A stretch of DNA of 37,208 nucleotides from Calditrichia bacterium (GTDB lineage Bacteria; Calditrichota; Calditrichia; Calditrichales; J004): contig JALXBH010000287.1 in assembly GCA_026991535.1 (NCBI GenBank), forward strand, positions 1-37,208. Reading direction: 5' to 3'. The notes below the pieces were generated by a model. It saw only the letters and a list, made by a program, of their open reading frames with translations, was not told the DNA's origin and made no database searches. The translations under genes and the position numbers were made by a program. Positions 1-8,182 of this stretch are shown here, piece by piece (the first letter of the stretch is position 1; every line of letters begins with the position of its first letter).

Positions 1-33
1 GGCTTGCGCCTGCCGGGGTGGGGTAGACTCACC

Positions 34-110
34 GAAGATTTCTCACTGCGTTCGAAATGACACAATGCAGGCCAACCGTCATTCCGGGAAGCCCCGCCGG
101 GAAATCTTTT
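34..110. repeat. Imperfect palindromic intergenic repeat
   Basis: Two arms face each other. The left arm (34-61), read on the minus strand, begins GTCATTTCGAACGCAGTGAG and ends in AAATCTTC. The right arm (78-110), read on the plus strand, begins GTCATTCCGGGAAGCCCCGC and ends in GAAATCTTTT. Both share the frame GTCATT-(C/T)CG...G(A/G)GAAATCTT and are separated by about 16 bases. The wording resembles short repeats scattered between genes in many bacterial genomes. It lies just past the stop of the minus-strand transporter gene, where it could fold in the transcript. Only one copy is in view, so its dispersed nature is inferred. Confidence 0.5.
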
Positions 111-137
111 GCCGGCCTCCGCAAAGCGCGGGAGGGT

Positions 138-1064
138 TTATTTTTCCAGCCGGGTGACCCTTAGAATGGCATAAAATAAAATGGCCACGCCGCCCCACTG
201 CACCAGGCTGAGAATCTTATCGTGAACAAAAAATTCAAGAACAACCGCCGTAAGGGGAAAGGCCAGTTCGGCAATGGTGGCCACGCTGGCCCGGATATGC
301 TTAAGTCCGTAATAATAAAGAAATATCCCCGGCCCGCCCGTCAGGATGGCGATGGCCAGAAAGATTTGCCACTGACTGCCGTCAACTTCGGAAAAACGGT
401 TGTAATCTCCCGTAAAAAGCAAAACAACGCCCATTACCAGCGCGGTCATCAAAAAGCGCAGATAAGTGGCATGACGGAATTCGATATTGCGCAGGGCCCG
501 CTTGCTAAGCACGGTGGAGGAGGAAAAACCCAGGGTGGCCAGCAGAGCGAAAAGCGAGGCAAACAGGGTCTTGTTTTCCGGGCTGATTTCCGGCAGACTG
601 AGACCAAAGGTCATAATATAAGCACCGATGATGGCCAGGGCGGCCCAGGCGTAAAAAATCTTCTTTGGTTTTTCCCGTAGAAAGATCGAAGCCAGAAAGA
701 TGGCAAAAACCGGTTGCAGCTTTTGAATCAGCACCACAATGGACAGGTTAACAAAGTCGACATAAAACAGCGCCTTGGTTATGGCCATGGTGCCGATGGC
801 GCCGCCCATGATGGCCACGCCGGTAAAAGCCAGCCAGTCGTTACGCTTTAAAGTTTTGAACGCGGGAATTTCCCGGATAAAAAACAACGTTAAAAGAGCC
901 ACGATGATGGCGCTTTCCGTAAAAACAACCAGCGCCACCGGCAGGGTGTATAATTGCGGTCGCAACAGGATGCCGTCTATCCCCCACAGGGAGGCGGCCA
1001 GGATTACAAAAAAAGAGGCAAATCGTTTCATCGGTTTCCAAAAGTCAAAACTCAAAGTTAGCAT
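138..1064 (-). CDS. DMT-superfamily (EamA) membrane transporter
   Basis: The 308-residue protein is hydrophobic throughout, with about ten predicted membrane segments in two similar halves, as in EamA/RhaT-type drug/metabolite transporters of about 300 residues. Typical family wording includes a first helix FFVILAASLWGIDG, a loop LQPVFAIFLASIFLREKPK closing the first half, and a basic C-terminus. It should export or import a small metabolite across the inner membrane; the substrate cannot be read from sequence. Two starts are possible: the ATG at 1064 preceded by AGGA, or an ATG 11 codons later preceded by GGAA, which gives a more usual short N-terminus before helix 1. It is divergent from the M28 peptidase gene. 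Confidence 0.85.
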   Translation of the reverse strand: MLTLSFDFWKPMKRFASFFVILAASLWGIDGILLRPQLYTLPVALVVFTESAIIVALLTLFFIREIPAFKTLKRNDWLAFTGVAIMGGAIGTMAITKALFYVDFVNLSIVVLIQKLQPVFAIFLASIFLREKPKKIFYAWAALAIIGAYIMTFGLSLPEISPENKTLFASLFALLATLGFSSSTVLSKRALRNIEFRHATYLRFLMTALVMGVVLLFTGDYNRFSEVDGSQWQIFLAIAILTGGPGIFLYYYGLKHIRASVATIAELAFPLTAVVLEFFVHDKILSLVQWGGVAILFYAILRVTRLEK

Positions 1065-1227
1065 ATTTTTCCTATTTTAAAAATATGTTTGGCATTTTAG
1101 TTTGAATCCCTTCATCGGATAATTTTCAGGACAACTTTTTTATATGAACCAACGTAAGCCTATCCACATTTTTCTTTTTGGAAATTTAACTTTATTTTAG
1201 GGCTTACCTTATACAAAGGAGTTTTTT

Positions 1228-2769
1228 ATGCAAAGGAGTATGCTTTTTCTGCTGGCGCTTATTTTGGCTTCCTGCCAACCGGGTGTTTACAAACATGGCA
1301 ACAAAAAAGAGCGGGCCATGGCTCATCTTAAAGCCAATCTGGAATTTCTGGCCTCCGACGCGCTTAAGGGTCGGGAAACCGGCAGCGCGGATATCGATGT
1401 TGCCGCGGAGTTCATCGCCAGCAGGCTGGAACTTTACGGTCTGCGGCCCTTTACGGGGGCAAAGAGCTTTCTCTCTCCGGTACCCCTGAGCATGAAAGGG
1501 ATCAATGACTCTTCCTATATTCAATTAAAAAGCGGACGTCGCGGAATAAACCGCCATTTTTACGCTTACAGCGCGGGTGACAGCGCTTACCGGGGAACGG
1601 AGCAGCAGCTGGTCTTCGTCCGTTTCGGCATTACCGACAGTACCTTTGATTATAACGACTATGAAAACCTGGATGTGCGGGGTAAAACCGTTGTTTTGCT
1701 TTTGGGAGAACCCGAACGGGCGGATGATGAAGCCTTTTTTAACGGGAAGCGCCCCACAAAGTGGAGCCGTTCTTCCAGAATCAAACGTAAGCTGGCCCGG
1801 GAACAGGGGGCCGGCGGCGTTATCGTACTTCTCTCGCCCAAAGGCATGAATATGTGGAAAAGCATGAGCCGTTTTATGGGCCGGGGCAAGCTGGGACTGG
1901 TACAAAAGCCCGTCCGAGAAATACCCGAGATCCTTGTCGATTCCACTCTGGCCAAAGCGCTGTTTGACATAAACGGGCTCAGCTACGCCGACATGTATGA
2001 AAAACTAAAAGACCCGGCCTTTGACGCAAGCGCGTTGAACGCTAAAACCATCCGCTGGAATTTATACGCTTCGGACAAGGCCGTTACCGCCAACAACATT
2101 GTGGCCGTGCTGCCCGGCAGTGATCCCCGGCTGGCCGGTGACTACATCCTTGTCGGCGCCCACTATGATCATATCGGCCTACGCGACGGACAGGTTTATA
2201 ACGGCGCCGACGACAACGGCAGCGGCACGGTGGTCGTTTTGGAGACCGCCCGGCAGATGGCCCACATAAAAAGAAACAGGCGCCCGGTGATTTTTGTCTG
2301 GTTCACCGGCGAGGAAAAAGGACTTCTCGGCTCAAAATATATGATTGAACATGCCCCCTTCCGGGATAATATCCGGGCCGTGGTTAACATGGACATGGTC
2401 GGCCGGGAAAACGCCGACTCCATCTATGTGCTGGCTTCGGGGCTGAGCAGCAGCGCCTATCACGCCCTGGTGGAAGAGGCCAACAAAAAAAGCGCCCGCT
2501 TTGTTTTTAACTACAGCCTGGACAGCCGGGATCATCCCGAGCGTATTCTTTTCCGCAGCGATCATTGGAGCTTTGCCAAAAAGGGTATTCCCACCGTCTT
2601 TTTTACCGATTATCATCAAACGGACTACCACAAGCCAGGCGACGACGCGGATAAAATCAATTTTCTCAAGCTGGAAAAAGCGGTGGAGCTAACGCGGCAA
2701 ACCGTGCTGGACGCCGCCAACGGCAACGATGATTTCATCCGGGACAACTGGACAGAAGAGGCCAAATAG
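1228..2769 (+). CDS. Secreted M28-family zinc metallopeptidase, lipoprotein
   Basis: A 513-residue exported aminopeptidase-type enzyme. The N-terminus is a lipoprotein signal ending in LILASC, so Cys16 would be lipidated and the enzyme anchored in the envelope. A PA-like insert fills roughly residues 120-270. The M28 catalytic domain follows with all expected metal and catalytic positions: H312 (GAHYDHIG), D328 (NGADDNGSG), E362/E363 (TGEEKGLLGS), D389 (NMDMVGR) and H468 (DYHKPGDDADKI). Family knowledge places two zinc ions at these residues. The start is fixed by AAGGAG six bases upstream of the ATG; a second AAGGAG lies too close to Met5 to be used. It is transcribed alone and ends at a shared terminator. 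It probably trims peptides taken up from the surroundings; the substrate is unknown. Confidence 0.9.
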   Translation: MQRSMLFLLALILASCQPGVYKHGNKKERAMAHLKANLEFLASDALKGRETGSADIDVAAEFIASRLELYGLRPFTGAKSFLSPVPLSMKGINDSSYIQLKSGRRGINRHFYAYSAGDSAYRGTEQQLVFVRFGITDSTFDYNDYENLDVRGKTVVLLLGEPERADDEAFFNGKRPTKWSRSSRIKRKLAREQGAGGVIVLLSPKGMNMWKSMSRFMGRGKLGLVQKPVREIPEILVDSTLAKALFDINGLSYADMYEKLKDPAFDASALNAKTIRWNLYASDKAVTANNIVAVLPGSDPRLAGDYILVGAHYDHIGLRDGQVYNGADDNGSGTVVVLETARQMAHIKRNRRPVIFVWFTGEEKGLLGSKYMIEHAPFRDNIRAVVNMDMVGRENADSIYVLASGLSSSAYHALVEEANKKSARFVFNYSLDSRDHPERILFRSDHWSFAKKGIPTVFFTDYHQTDYHKPGDDADKINFLKLEKAVELTRQTVLDAANGNDDFIRDNWTEEAK

Positions 2770-2780
2770 TCCGTTTAATA

Positions 2781-2816
2781 AAAAAGCGGTACCCCCTTGA
2801 CGGGATACCGCTTTTT
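2781..2816. terminator. Bidirectional rho-independent terminator
   Basis: The stem AAAAAGCGGTACCC pairs with GGGATACCGCTTTTT (one bulged base), with a short loop. The A-rich left side and T-rich right side give a U tract in both directions. It sits between the convergent M28 peptidase and fumarase genes and can serve both. Confidence 0.85.
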
Positions 2817-2834
2817 GTAAATAGTCCGGCCCCG

Positions 2835-4217
2835 TTAACGGGGGCTGATCATCTCCTGCGGTTTAACCCAGGCCTCAAACTCTTCCTCGGTCAGGTAACC
2901 CAGCTCCAGCCCGGCCTCCTTAAGGGTTTTATCCTCGCGCCAGGCCTTCAGGGCCAGTTCCGCCGCCTTATCGTAACCGATATGACGGTTAAGGGCCGTA
3001 ACCAACATCAGCGAGTTGGTCAGGTTCTTGTTGATATTTTTCATATTGGCTTCCACCCCGGCCACCGCCTTATCCTGAAAGGAGCGGCAGGCATCGGCCA
3101 GAATGTTGACGGACTGTATGATATTAAAGGCCATAAGCGGTTTAAAGACATTCAGTTCAAAATTACCCTGCGATCCGGCCATGGAGATGGTCAGGTCGTT
3201 GCCGTACACCTGGCACACCACCTGGGTCACCATTTCACTTTGGGTGGGGTTGACCTTGCCCGGCATAATGGAGCTGCCCGGTTCGTTGGCCGGCAGGTTG
3301 AGCTCGCCCAATCCGCTGCGCGGACCGCTGCCCAGCCAGCGCAGATCGTTGGCAATTTTCATCAGGGCCGCGCCCAGCACCTTTAACGCCCCGGAGGCTT
3401 CCACAATGGCGTCATGCGCCGCCAGTCCGGCAAATTTATTGCGGCTGACCTTAAAGGAGATACCGGTGATGCGCGAAATCTCTTCCACCATTTTTTGATC
3501 ATAACCCGGCCTGGTGTTCAGACCGGTGCCCACGGCCGTGCCGCCGATGGCCAGTTCATAAAGATGCTCCAGGCTGTGGCTTATGGCTTCCGAGGCCATG
3601 TCCAGTTGCGCGGCATAGCCGGAGAACTCCTGCCCCAGGGTGAGCGGGGTGGCGTCCTGCAGGTGGGTGCGTCCGATTTTTACGATATCCTTAAACTCGG
3701 CGGCCTTGGCCTCCAACCCTTTTTTAAGATAATCGATGGCCGGCAACAGCTTTTCCCGGATGGCCGTAACCGTGGCGATATGCATGGAGGTGGGAATGGT
3801 GTCGTTGGTGGACTGGGACATGTTGACGTGATCGTTGGGATGTACCGGCGATTTGGTGCCCATCTGTCCGCCCAGCATCTCTATGGCCCGGTTGGCGATC
3901 ACCTCATTAACGTTCATATTAAACTGCGTGGCGCTGCCGCTTTGCCAGATCACCAGCGGAAAATGTTCATCCAGCTTGCCGGCGATCACTTCATCGGCAG
4001 CTTTTTCTATGGTTTCGGCGATCTTCTTATCCAGGCCGCTGATGGCGCTGTTGACCCGGGCGGCGGCTTTTTTTACCGTGGCGTGGGCACGGATCATCTC
4101 CGCGGGGAAATATTCCCGGCCGATTTTAAAATTTTCAGAGGCCCGCTGTGTTTGGGCGCCAAAATATTTATCCTCGGGCACCAAAACCGGCCCCAGGGCG
4201 TCTTTTTCCTTGCGCAT
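2835..4217 (-). CDS. fumC: Fumarate hydratase, class II
   Basis: Interconverts fumarate and (S)-malate in the citric acid cycle, in the cytoplasm. The N-terminal wording ([20 protein letters not shown]) and the fumarase/aspartase signature [10 protein letters not shown] (bases 3249-3278, about residues 314-323) identify the iron-free class II enzyme; [15 protein letters not shown] and [16 protein letters not shown] are further family blocks. Length of about 460 matches E. coli FumC (467). The reading frame opens at 4265, but the ATG at 4217 is preferred: AAAGGA lies eight bases upstream and homologues begin with the (R)xEKD segment. Aspartase is the main alternative; the ASENFKIG and HLQDATP wording favours fumarase. 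Convergent with the M28 gene, apparently monocistronic. Confidence 0.93.
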   Translation of the reverse strand: MRKEKDALGPVLVPEDKYFGAQTQRASENFKIGREYFPAEMIRAHATVKKAAARVNSAISGLDKKIAETIEKAADEVIAGKLDEHFPLVIWQSGSATQFNMNVNEVIANRAIEMLGGQMGTKSPVHPNDHVNMSQSTNDTIPTSMHIATVTAIREKLLPAIDYLKKGLEAKAAEFKDIVKIGRTHLQDATPLTLGQEFSGYAAQLDMASEAISHSLEHLYELAIGGTAVGTGLNTRPGYDQKMVEEISRITGISFKVSRNKFAGLAAHDAIVEASGALKVLGAALMKIANDLRWLGSGPRSGLGELNLPANEPGSSIMPGKVNPTQSEMVTQVVCQVYGNDLTISMAGSQGNFELNVFKPLMAFNIIQSVNILADACRSFQDKAVAGVEANMKNINKNLTNSLMLVTALNRHIGYDKAAELALKAWREDKTLKEAGLELGYLTEEEFEAWVKPQEMISPR

Positions 4218-4365
4218 GGCATCCATCCTTTCATAATGTAATAAACAGTAAAGATTTATCGACAAATATACAAAATCAGATTAACTAATAACAGCCGCGA
4301 AGCTATATATTCTAAAAAAAGAGGCCGTGAAAGCGCCCCCTGTCGCCGGCCGGAGCGGATGCGGT

Positions 4366-7086
4366 TTAACGTCCGTTTTGCGCGGGCAGACTGAGCAGGG
4401 CGTTGAGCTTATGGGCCAGGGAAACCAGATCAAACGGTTTTTCAATCATATCCGTGTTGCCGGGCAGACCGGCCTTGCTTTCTATCACTTCCTGACTGTG
4501 GCCGGACATAAACAAAATTTTCAGACCAGGCGCCCTCTCCCGCAGACGGTCGGCCAGTTCGCGTCCATTCATCTCCGGCATCATCACATCGGTCAGCACC
4601 ATGCCGATCTCCTCGCTGTGCCGGGCAAACATCTCCAGCGCCTGCACGCCGTTAGAGGCGGCAAAGACCTTTACTTTCATCTTTTCAAAGAAACCGATGA
4701 TCATAGTGCGCAGGGCCTTGTTATCTTCCACAACCAGAAAGGCCTTTTCCCCAAACCGGGGCAGTTCCCGGCCCGAAACGCGCGCCGGGGAGGGTTCTTC
4801 CACCGGTCCGCTCTCCAAAGGCAGGTAGATGGAAAAGGACGTGCCCTGTTTCCTGTCGCTGATTACCCGTATTTCACCGCCGCTTTGTTTAATGATACCG
4901 TAAATCATCGAAAGCCCCAATCCGGTACCCTTGCCCGGCTCCTTGGTGGTGTAAAAGGGTTCAAAAACCCGTTTCAGATTCTCGGCGGCAATGCCCACGC
5001 CGGTATCTCTTACCTGTAAAATCGCATACTCGCCCGGCTTCAGGGCTCCGCCGTACACCTCCCGGGCGGTGTCCAGCTTTTCCCTTGCCGAGGAAAGGGT
5101 GATCACGCCACCGCCGGGCATGGCGTCACGGGCGTTTATGACCAGATTTATCAACACGCTTTCCAATTGGTTGGGGTCCATCAGCACGGGCAGCAAACCT
5201 TCCACCGTTTCAATCTTCAGGGAAATATCTTCCGTCAACAGATGTCTCAATATCTTTCTTACACCCCGCAGATGGCTGTTGAGATCAAATACAACGGGAT
5301 TCAGCACCTGCTTGCGGCCAAAAGCCAAAAGCTGGGAGGTCATGGCCCCGGCCCGCTCTACCGCTTTTTCAATTTCACTCAACGACTCATAAATGCTGCT
5401 CTCCGGGCTTGTTTTCATTTTGGAAAGTTCCGTATAGCCCTGGATCACCGTCAGCAGATTATTGAAATCATGGGCCACGCCGCCGGCCAACCGACCGATG
5501 GCCTCCATTTTCAGCGCCTGACGCAGATCATCCTCCATCTTTACCTTATCGGTTATATCCAGGCCGATGGAAAGCAAGGCGATATTCTTTTGAATGGGAT
5601 CGCGCACCAGGGCATTCTGCCAGGAGATATAACGGGTCTCCCCGTTGCGGGTTACTATCGGGGTCGCTTCGCCCTGATATCCGGAACGGCCGTTGAATAT
5701 CTCCTCGATCATTCCGGATATCAAAGCGCGCTGATGTTGTGGAATAAAAAGCTGCACAAAGCTTTTACCGATCACCTCGGAACGGTGATAACCGGTGGTC
5801 GATTCGGCATATTCATTAAAGTCGACGATGATATCAGGCTCTGTCAGGCGCAATATCATGGCCGGAGCGGTTTCGATCAGATTGGAGCTGAACTGCTGCT
5901 GTTTTTTAAGATGCTTTTCGGCTTCCTTGCGATCGGTGATATCTATGCCTATAAAAACGGCCGATTCCCCGGCGGCATACTTTTGAGCGATGATGATATA
6001 GGAGCGATAGCGATTATCCACAAAGGTGCTGATTTCATGCTCCACCCGTTCCTCGGGACCTTCCATAAAGCTCTTTACAAAAGAGTAAAAGCTGTCGTTA
6101 CCCGGCTGAAAGCCCACCTTTTTACCGACAAAGTCCTCTTTTTTTATGTTATGTTTACGGGCCAGGTACTCATTGGCCCCCAGGTAGACCAGGTCCCTGT
6201 TGATCCAGGACACCTCGCCGGGAACCGTGTCCAGCACGGTGCGGATAACATCACGCTCCTCCTTGAGCGCCCTTTCCGCGGTGATAATGGCACTGATATC
6301 CTGGGCGATGCTCAAAATGCCGTAGCGGTTGTTGGACAGACGGTATCTTTTCTCATGCAGATGCACGTGGAGTATTTTCCCATCACGGGTTTTATCGATA
6401 ATGGTGTGTTTTAAGGTTTCTCCGGCAAGGATTCTTTTCAGATTTTCCCGGTAAACCTCTTTTTGTGATTCATGGGCAAAATCCTCAATATGCATGCCGA
6501 TCAGTTCGCTGTATTCATAGCCCAAAAGCTGGCAAATGGCACTGTTGGCCTCCACCACCACACCGTTCTCATCCATCAGGATGATACCCGAGGGCGACAT
6601 CTCAAAAAGAGTCTGATGATTGGCAATGGTGTTTTCCCGCTCATGGGAAATGGCGGCCCGCTCGGTGGCGTCGCCGAGGAACAGAACGCAGTCACCGCCG
6701 GGCAGCCCCTTGCCAATGCAGCGGAAATAAACCTTGTTTTCATTTTTGCGGATCAGCGGTTTTTCCACGTCAAAGGGGTGTTGACGGGCGCACAGCTCCT
6801 TTAGGGGCGCCAACAGCCCCAACGCTTTAAAGTTTTCTTCCTCAAAAACCGAACTTCCGGCACGAAGATTTTTAAAAACGGTGTAAGGGTCCAGGCGGGC
6901 ATATTCGCTTATAAAGGAAATCCTTCCCTGGTTATTAAAAAAAAGAGTCAACACCGGCAGGGCGTGGAAGGCATCCTCATAAACGCTGTCCGCGTGCCGC
7001 GGCCGTTCAATTTCTTTCAACCTGCCGATAAGCTCTTCTTTTGATAGTGCTGCATAATCCATATGCGATAGGGTCTCATGCTTCAT
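4366..7086 (-). CDS. Multi-PAS hybrid sensor histidine kinase with C-terminal receiver
   Basis: A 906-residue soluble hybrid kinase with no membrane segment. Order: four PAS-like units (about residues 35-140, 155-275, 280-395, 400-520), an HKA dimerisation domain with H539 in GGVAHDFNNLLT, an ATPase domain with N651 (NLVINARDAMPGG), D694 (DTGVGI) and a GKGTGLGLSM lid, and a receiver domain from about 780 with phospho-acceptor D833 in VLTDVMMPEM and a C-terminal EKPFD. The FNN after the histidine is typical of this hybrid class. The receiver has no attached output domain, so phosphate probably passes to an unseen partner or the receiver tunes the kinase. PAS ligands such as haem or flavin cannot be called. 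No good ribosome binding site precedes the ATG at 7086; Met9 is an alternative start. No response regulator gene is adjacent. Confidence 0.9.
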   Translation of the reverse strand: MKHETLSHMDYAALSKEELIGRLKEIERPRHADSVYEDAFHALPVLTLFFNNQGRISFISEYARLDPYTVFKNLRAGSSVFEEENFKALGLLAPLKELCARQHPFDVEKPLIRKNENKVYFRCIGKGLPGGDCVLFLGDATERAAISHERENTIANHQTLFEMSPSGIILMDENGVVVEANSAICQLLGYEYSELIGMHIEDFAHESQKEVYRENLKRILAGETLKHTIIDKTRDGKILHVHLHEKRYRLSNNRYGILSIAQDISAIITAERALKEERDVIRTVLDTVPGEVSWINRDLVYLGANEYLARKHNIKKEDFVGKKVGFQPGNDSFYSFVKSFMEGPEERVEHEISTFVDNRYRSYIIIAQKYAAGESAVFIGIDITDRKEAEKHLKKQQQFSSNLIETAPAMILRLTEPDIIVDFNEYAESTTGYHRSEVIGKSFVQLFIPQHQRALISGMIEEIFNGRSGYQGEATPIVTRNGETRYISWQNALVRDPIQKNIALLSIGLDITDKVKMEDDLRQALKMEAIGRLAGGVAHDFNNLLTVIQGYTELSKMKTSPESSIYESLSEIEKAVERAGAMTSQLLAFGRKQVLNPVVFDLNSHLRGVRKILRHLLTEDISLKIETVEGLLPVLMDPNQLESVLINLVINARDAMPGGGVITLSSAREKLDTAREVYGGALKPGEYAILQVRDTGVGIAAENLKRVFEPFYTTKEPGKGTGLGLSMIYGIIKQSGGEIRVISDRKQGTSFSIYLPLESGPVEEPSPARVSGRELPRFGEKAFLVVEDNKALRTMIIGFFEKMKVKVFAASNGVQALEMFARHSEEIGMVLTDVMMPEMNGRELADRLRERAPGLKILFMSGHSQEVIESKAGLPGNTDMIEKPFDLVSLAHKLNALLSLPAQNGR

Positions 7087-7177
7087 TGAGATATACCGTT
7101 TGCCCGTAAAGGGACTACTGAGTATCGGCGGTTTTACCGTTTATTTTAGGCAGGGATTTTTTTAGTGGCGCTGGCGA

Positions 7178-7624
7178 TTACCCGGCGGTCAGCCGACGGT
7201 GATAATTGATCTGTCCCAGATGATAGTTGAGGTGTCCGTAAAGATGGATCAGAAAATAACCGGTGCTCATTTCATAACCCAGCACCTTTTCCGGGTAAAC
7301 AGCGGAGAGCTGCTCCTCCTCCAGCTTATCGAGGGTCTGGCCTACTTCCCGTTGCGTGGCCGCGATTTCCTGTTTCAGGGTTTCCAGGGGAATATCACGG
7401 GCGGCAAACTCATGTTCCCGGTCGCGCCTGTAATCGCTGCCACCCAGCACATGTCCCACATAATGGCGGAGGTTGCCACACAGATGAAGGCACAGATTCC
7501 CTCCGCTGTTGGCGATGTCGCCCCGGACGTGCCATAAAAGGCTCTCTCCGGCATAGGCGGACACTTCCGCCCCCAGGCGCTCCAGATCACGCATAAACAA
7601 TTGCTTTAGTTCGTTCAGGGTCAT
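7178..7624 (-). CDS. DinB-family (DUF1572-like) four-helix protein
   Basis: 148 residues, all-helical, with histidine spacing typical of DinB/YfiT-like metal-binding bundles: H in NLRHYVGH near residue 55 and the cluster HLYGHLNYHLGQINYHRR near the C-terminus. DinB-superfamily members are cytoplasmic bundles, some acting as thiol-dependent transferases; the reaction here is unknown. The ATG overlaps the stop of the upstream DUF302 gene (ATGA, 7621-7624), so the two are translationally coupled. It is not a DNA polymerase IV despite the family name. Confidence 0.8.
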   Translation of the reverse strand: MTLNELKQLFMRDLERLGAEVSAYAGESLLWHVRGDIANSGGNLCLHLCGNLRHYVGHVLGGSDYRRDREHEFAARDIPLETLKQEIAATQREVGQTLDKLEEEQLSAVYPEKVLGYEMSTGYFLIHLYGHLNYHLGQINYHRRLTAG

Positions 7625-8070
7625 GGTTGTTCTCCCGTTGCTTCTCTTGCCAGCCCGTTCAGGGCAGCGGCAATCTTTTTCAATAAGGCCAGACAGTCCC
7701 GCATGTCATGGCGACGGGCCAAGGCAAAGGGATCATTATAGGAGAGCCAGACGGTGCCGTCGGCCCCCCGGCGGATCAAAATTTTTTGCGGCAGATCGAT
7801 GGCCATGGTCGGGGCGCATTTCATCAACGGCGTGCCCAACCGGGGATTGCCAAAAATAAACAGTACCGACGGATTCATATCCAGACCGGCAGCCGAGGCG
7901 TTGGCCCGGTGATCAATACGGTTAAAGAGTGTTAGTCCCCGGCCTTTTATCGCGGCCTCTAAACGGTCGGCGGTAACGCCTACCGTGTGGCTGCTTTGCA
8001 GGCTGACCAGCCCTTCGGCCCCTTGCAGGCCAAGGGCCATCAGCAGCAGGGTGAAAAAAAACAGACGCAT
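7621..8070 (-). CDS. Exported DUF302 protein
   Basis: 149 residues with an N-terminal signal peptide (about residues 1-18, MRLFFFTLLLMALGLQGAEG), followed by a DUF302 fold: L.S.HTV..T.DRLEAAIK, then LTLFNRIDHRANASAAGLDM, VLFIFGNPRLGTPLM and DLPQKILI. DUF302 proteins are small domains of unknown biochemical function, many of them secreted. It is the first gene of a two-gene unit and overlaps the DinB-family start by four bases. The pairing of a periplasmic and a cytoplasmic protein under translational coupling has no evident explanation. Confidence 0.85.
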   Translation of the reverse strand: MRLFFFTLLLMALGLQGAEGLVSLQSSHTVGVTADRLEAAIKGRGLTLFNRIDHRANASAAGLDMNPSVLFIFGNPRLGTPLMKCAPTMAIDLPQKILIRRGADGTVWLSYNDPFALARRHDMRDCLALLKKIAAALNGLAREATGEQP

Positions 8071-8182
8071 GATATTCCCTTTCCATGATGCAGGGCAAGA
8101 TATCGCTTTTTATGGCCCCATGCCAGCGACAGGACGGGAAACCTTCTTATTTTACAGGGATGTGATACAATCGTTACCGGCC

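Noticed and set aside
5167-6414. 415-codon plus-strand frame opposite the hybrid kinase
   Set aside because: Antisense to well-supported PAS and HisKA coding sequence; its translation has no recognisable domain.
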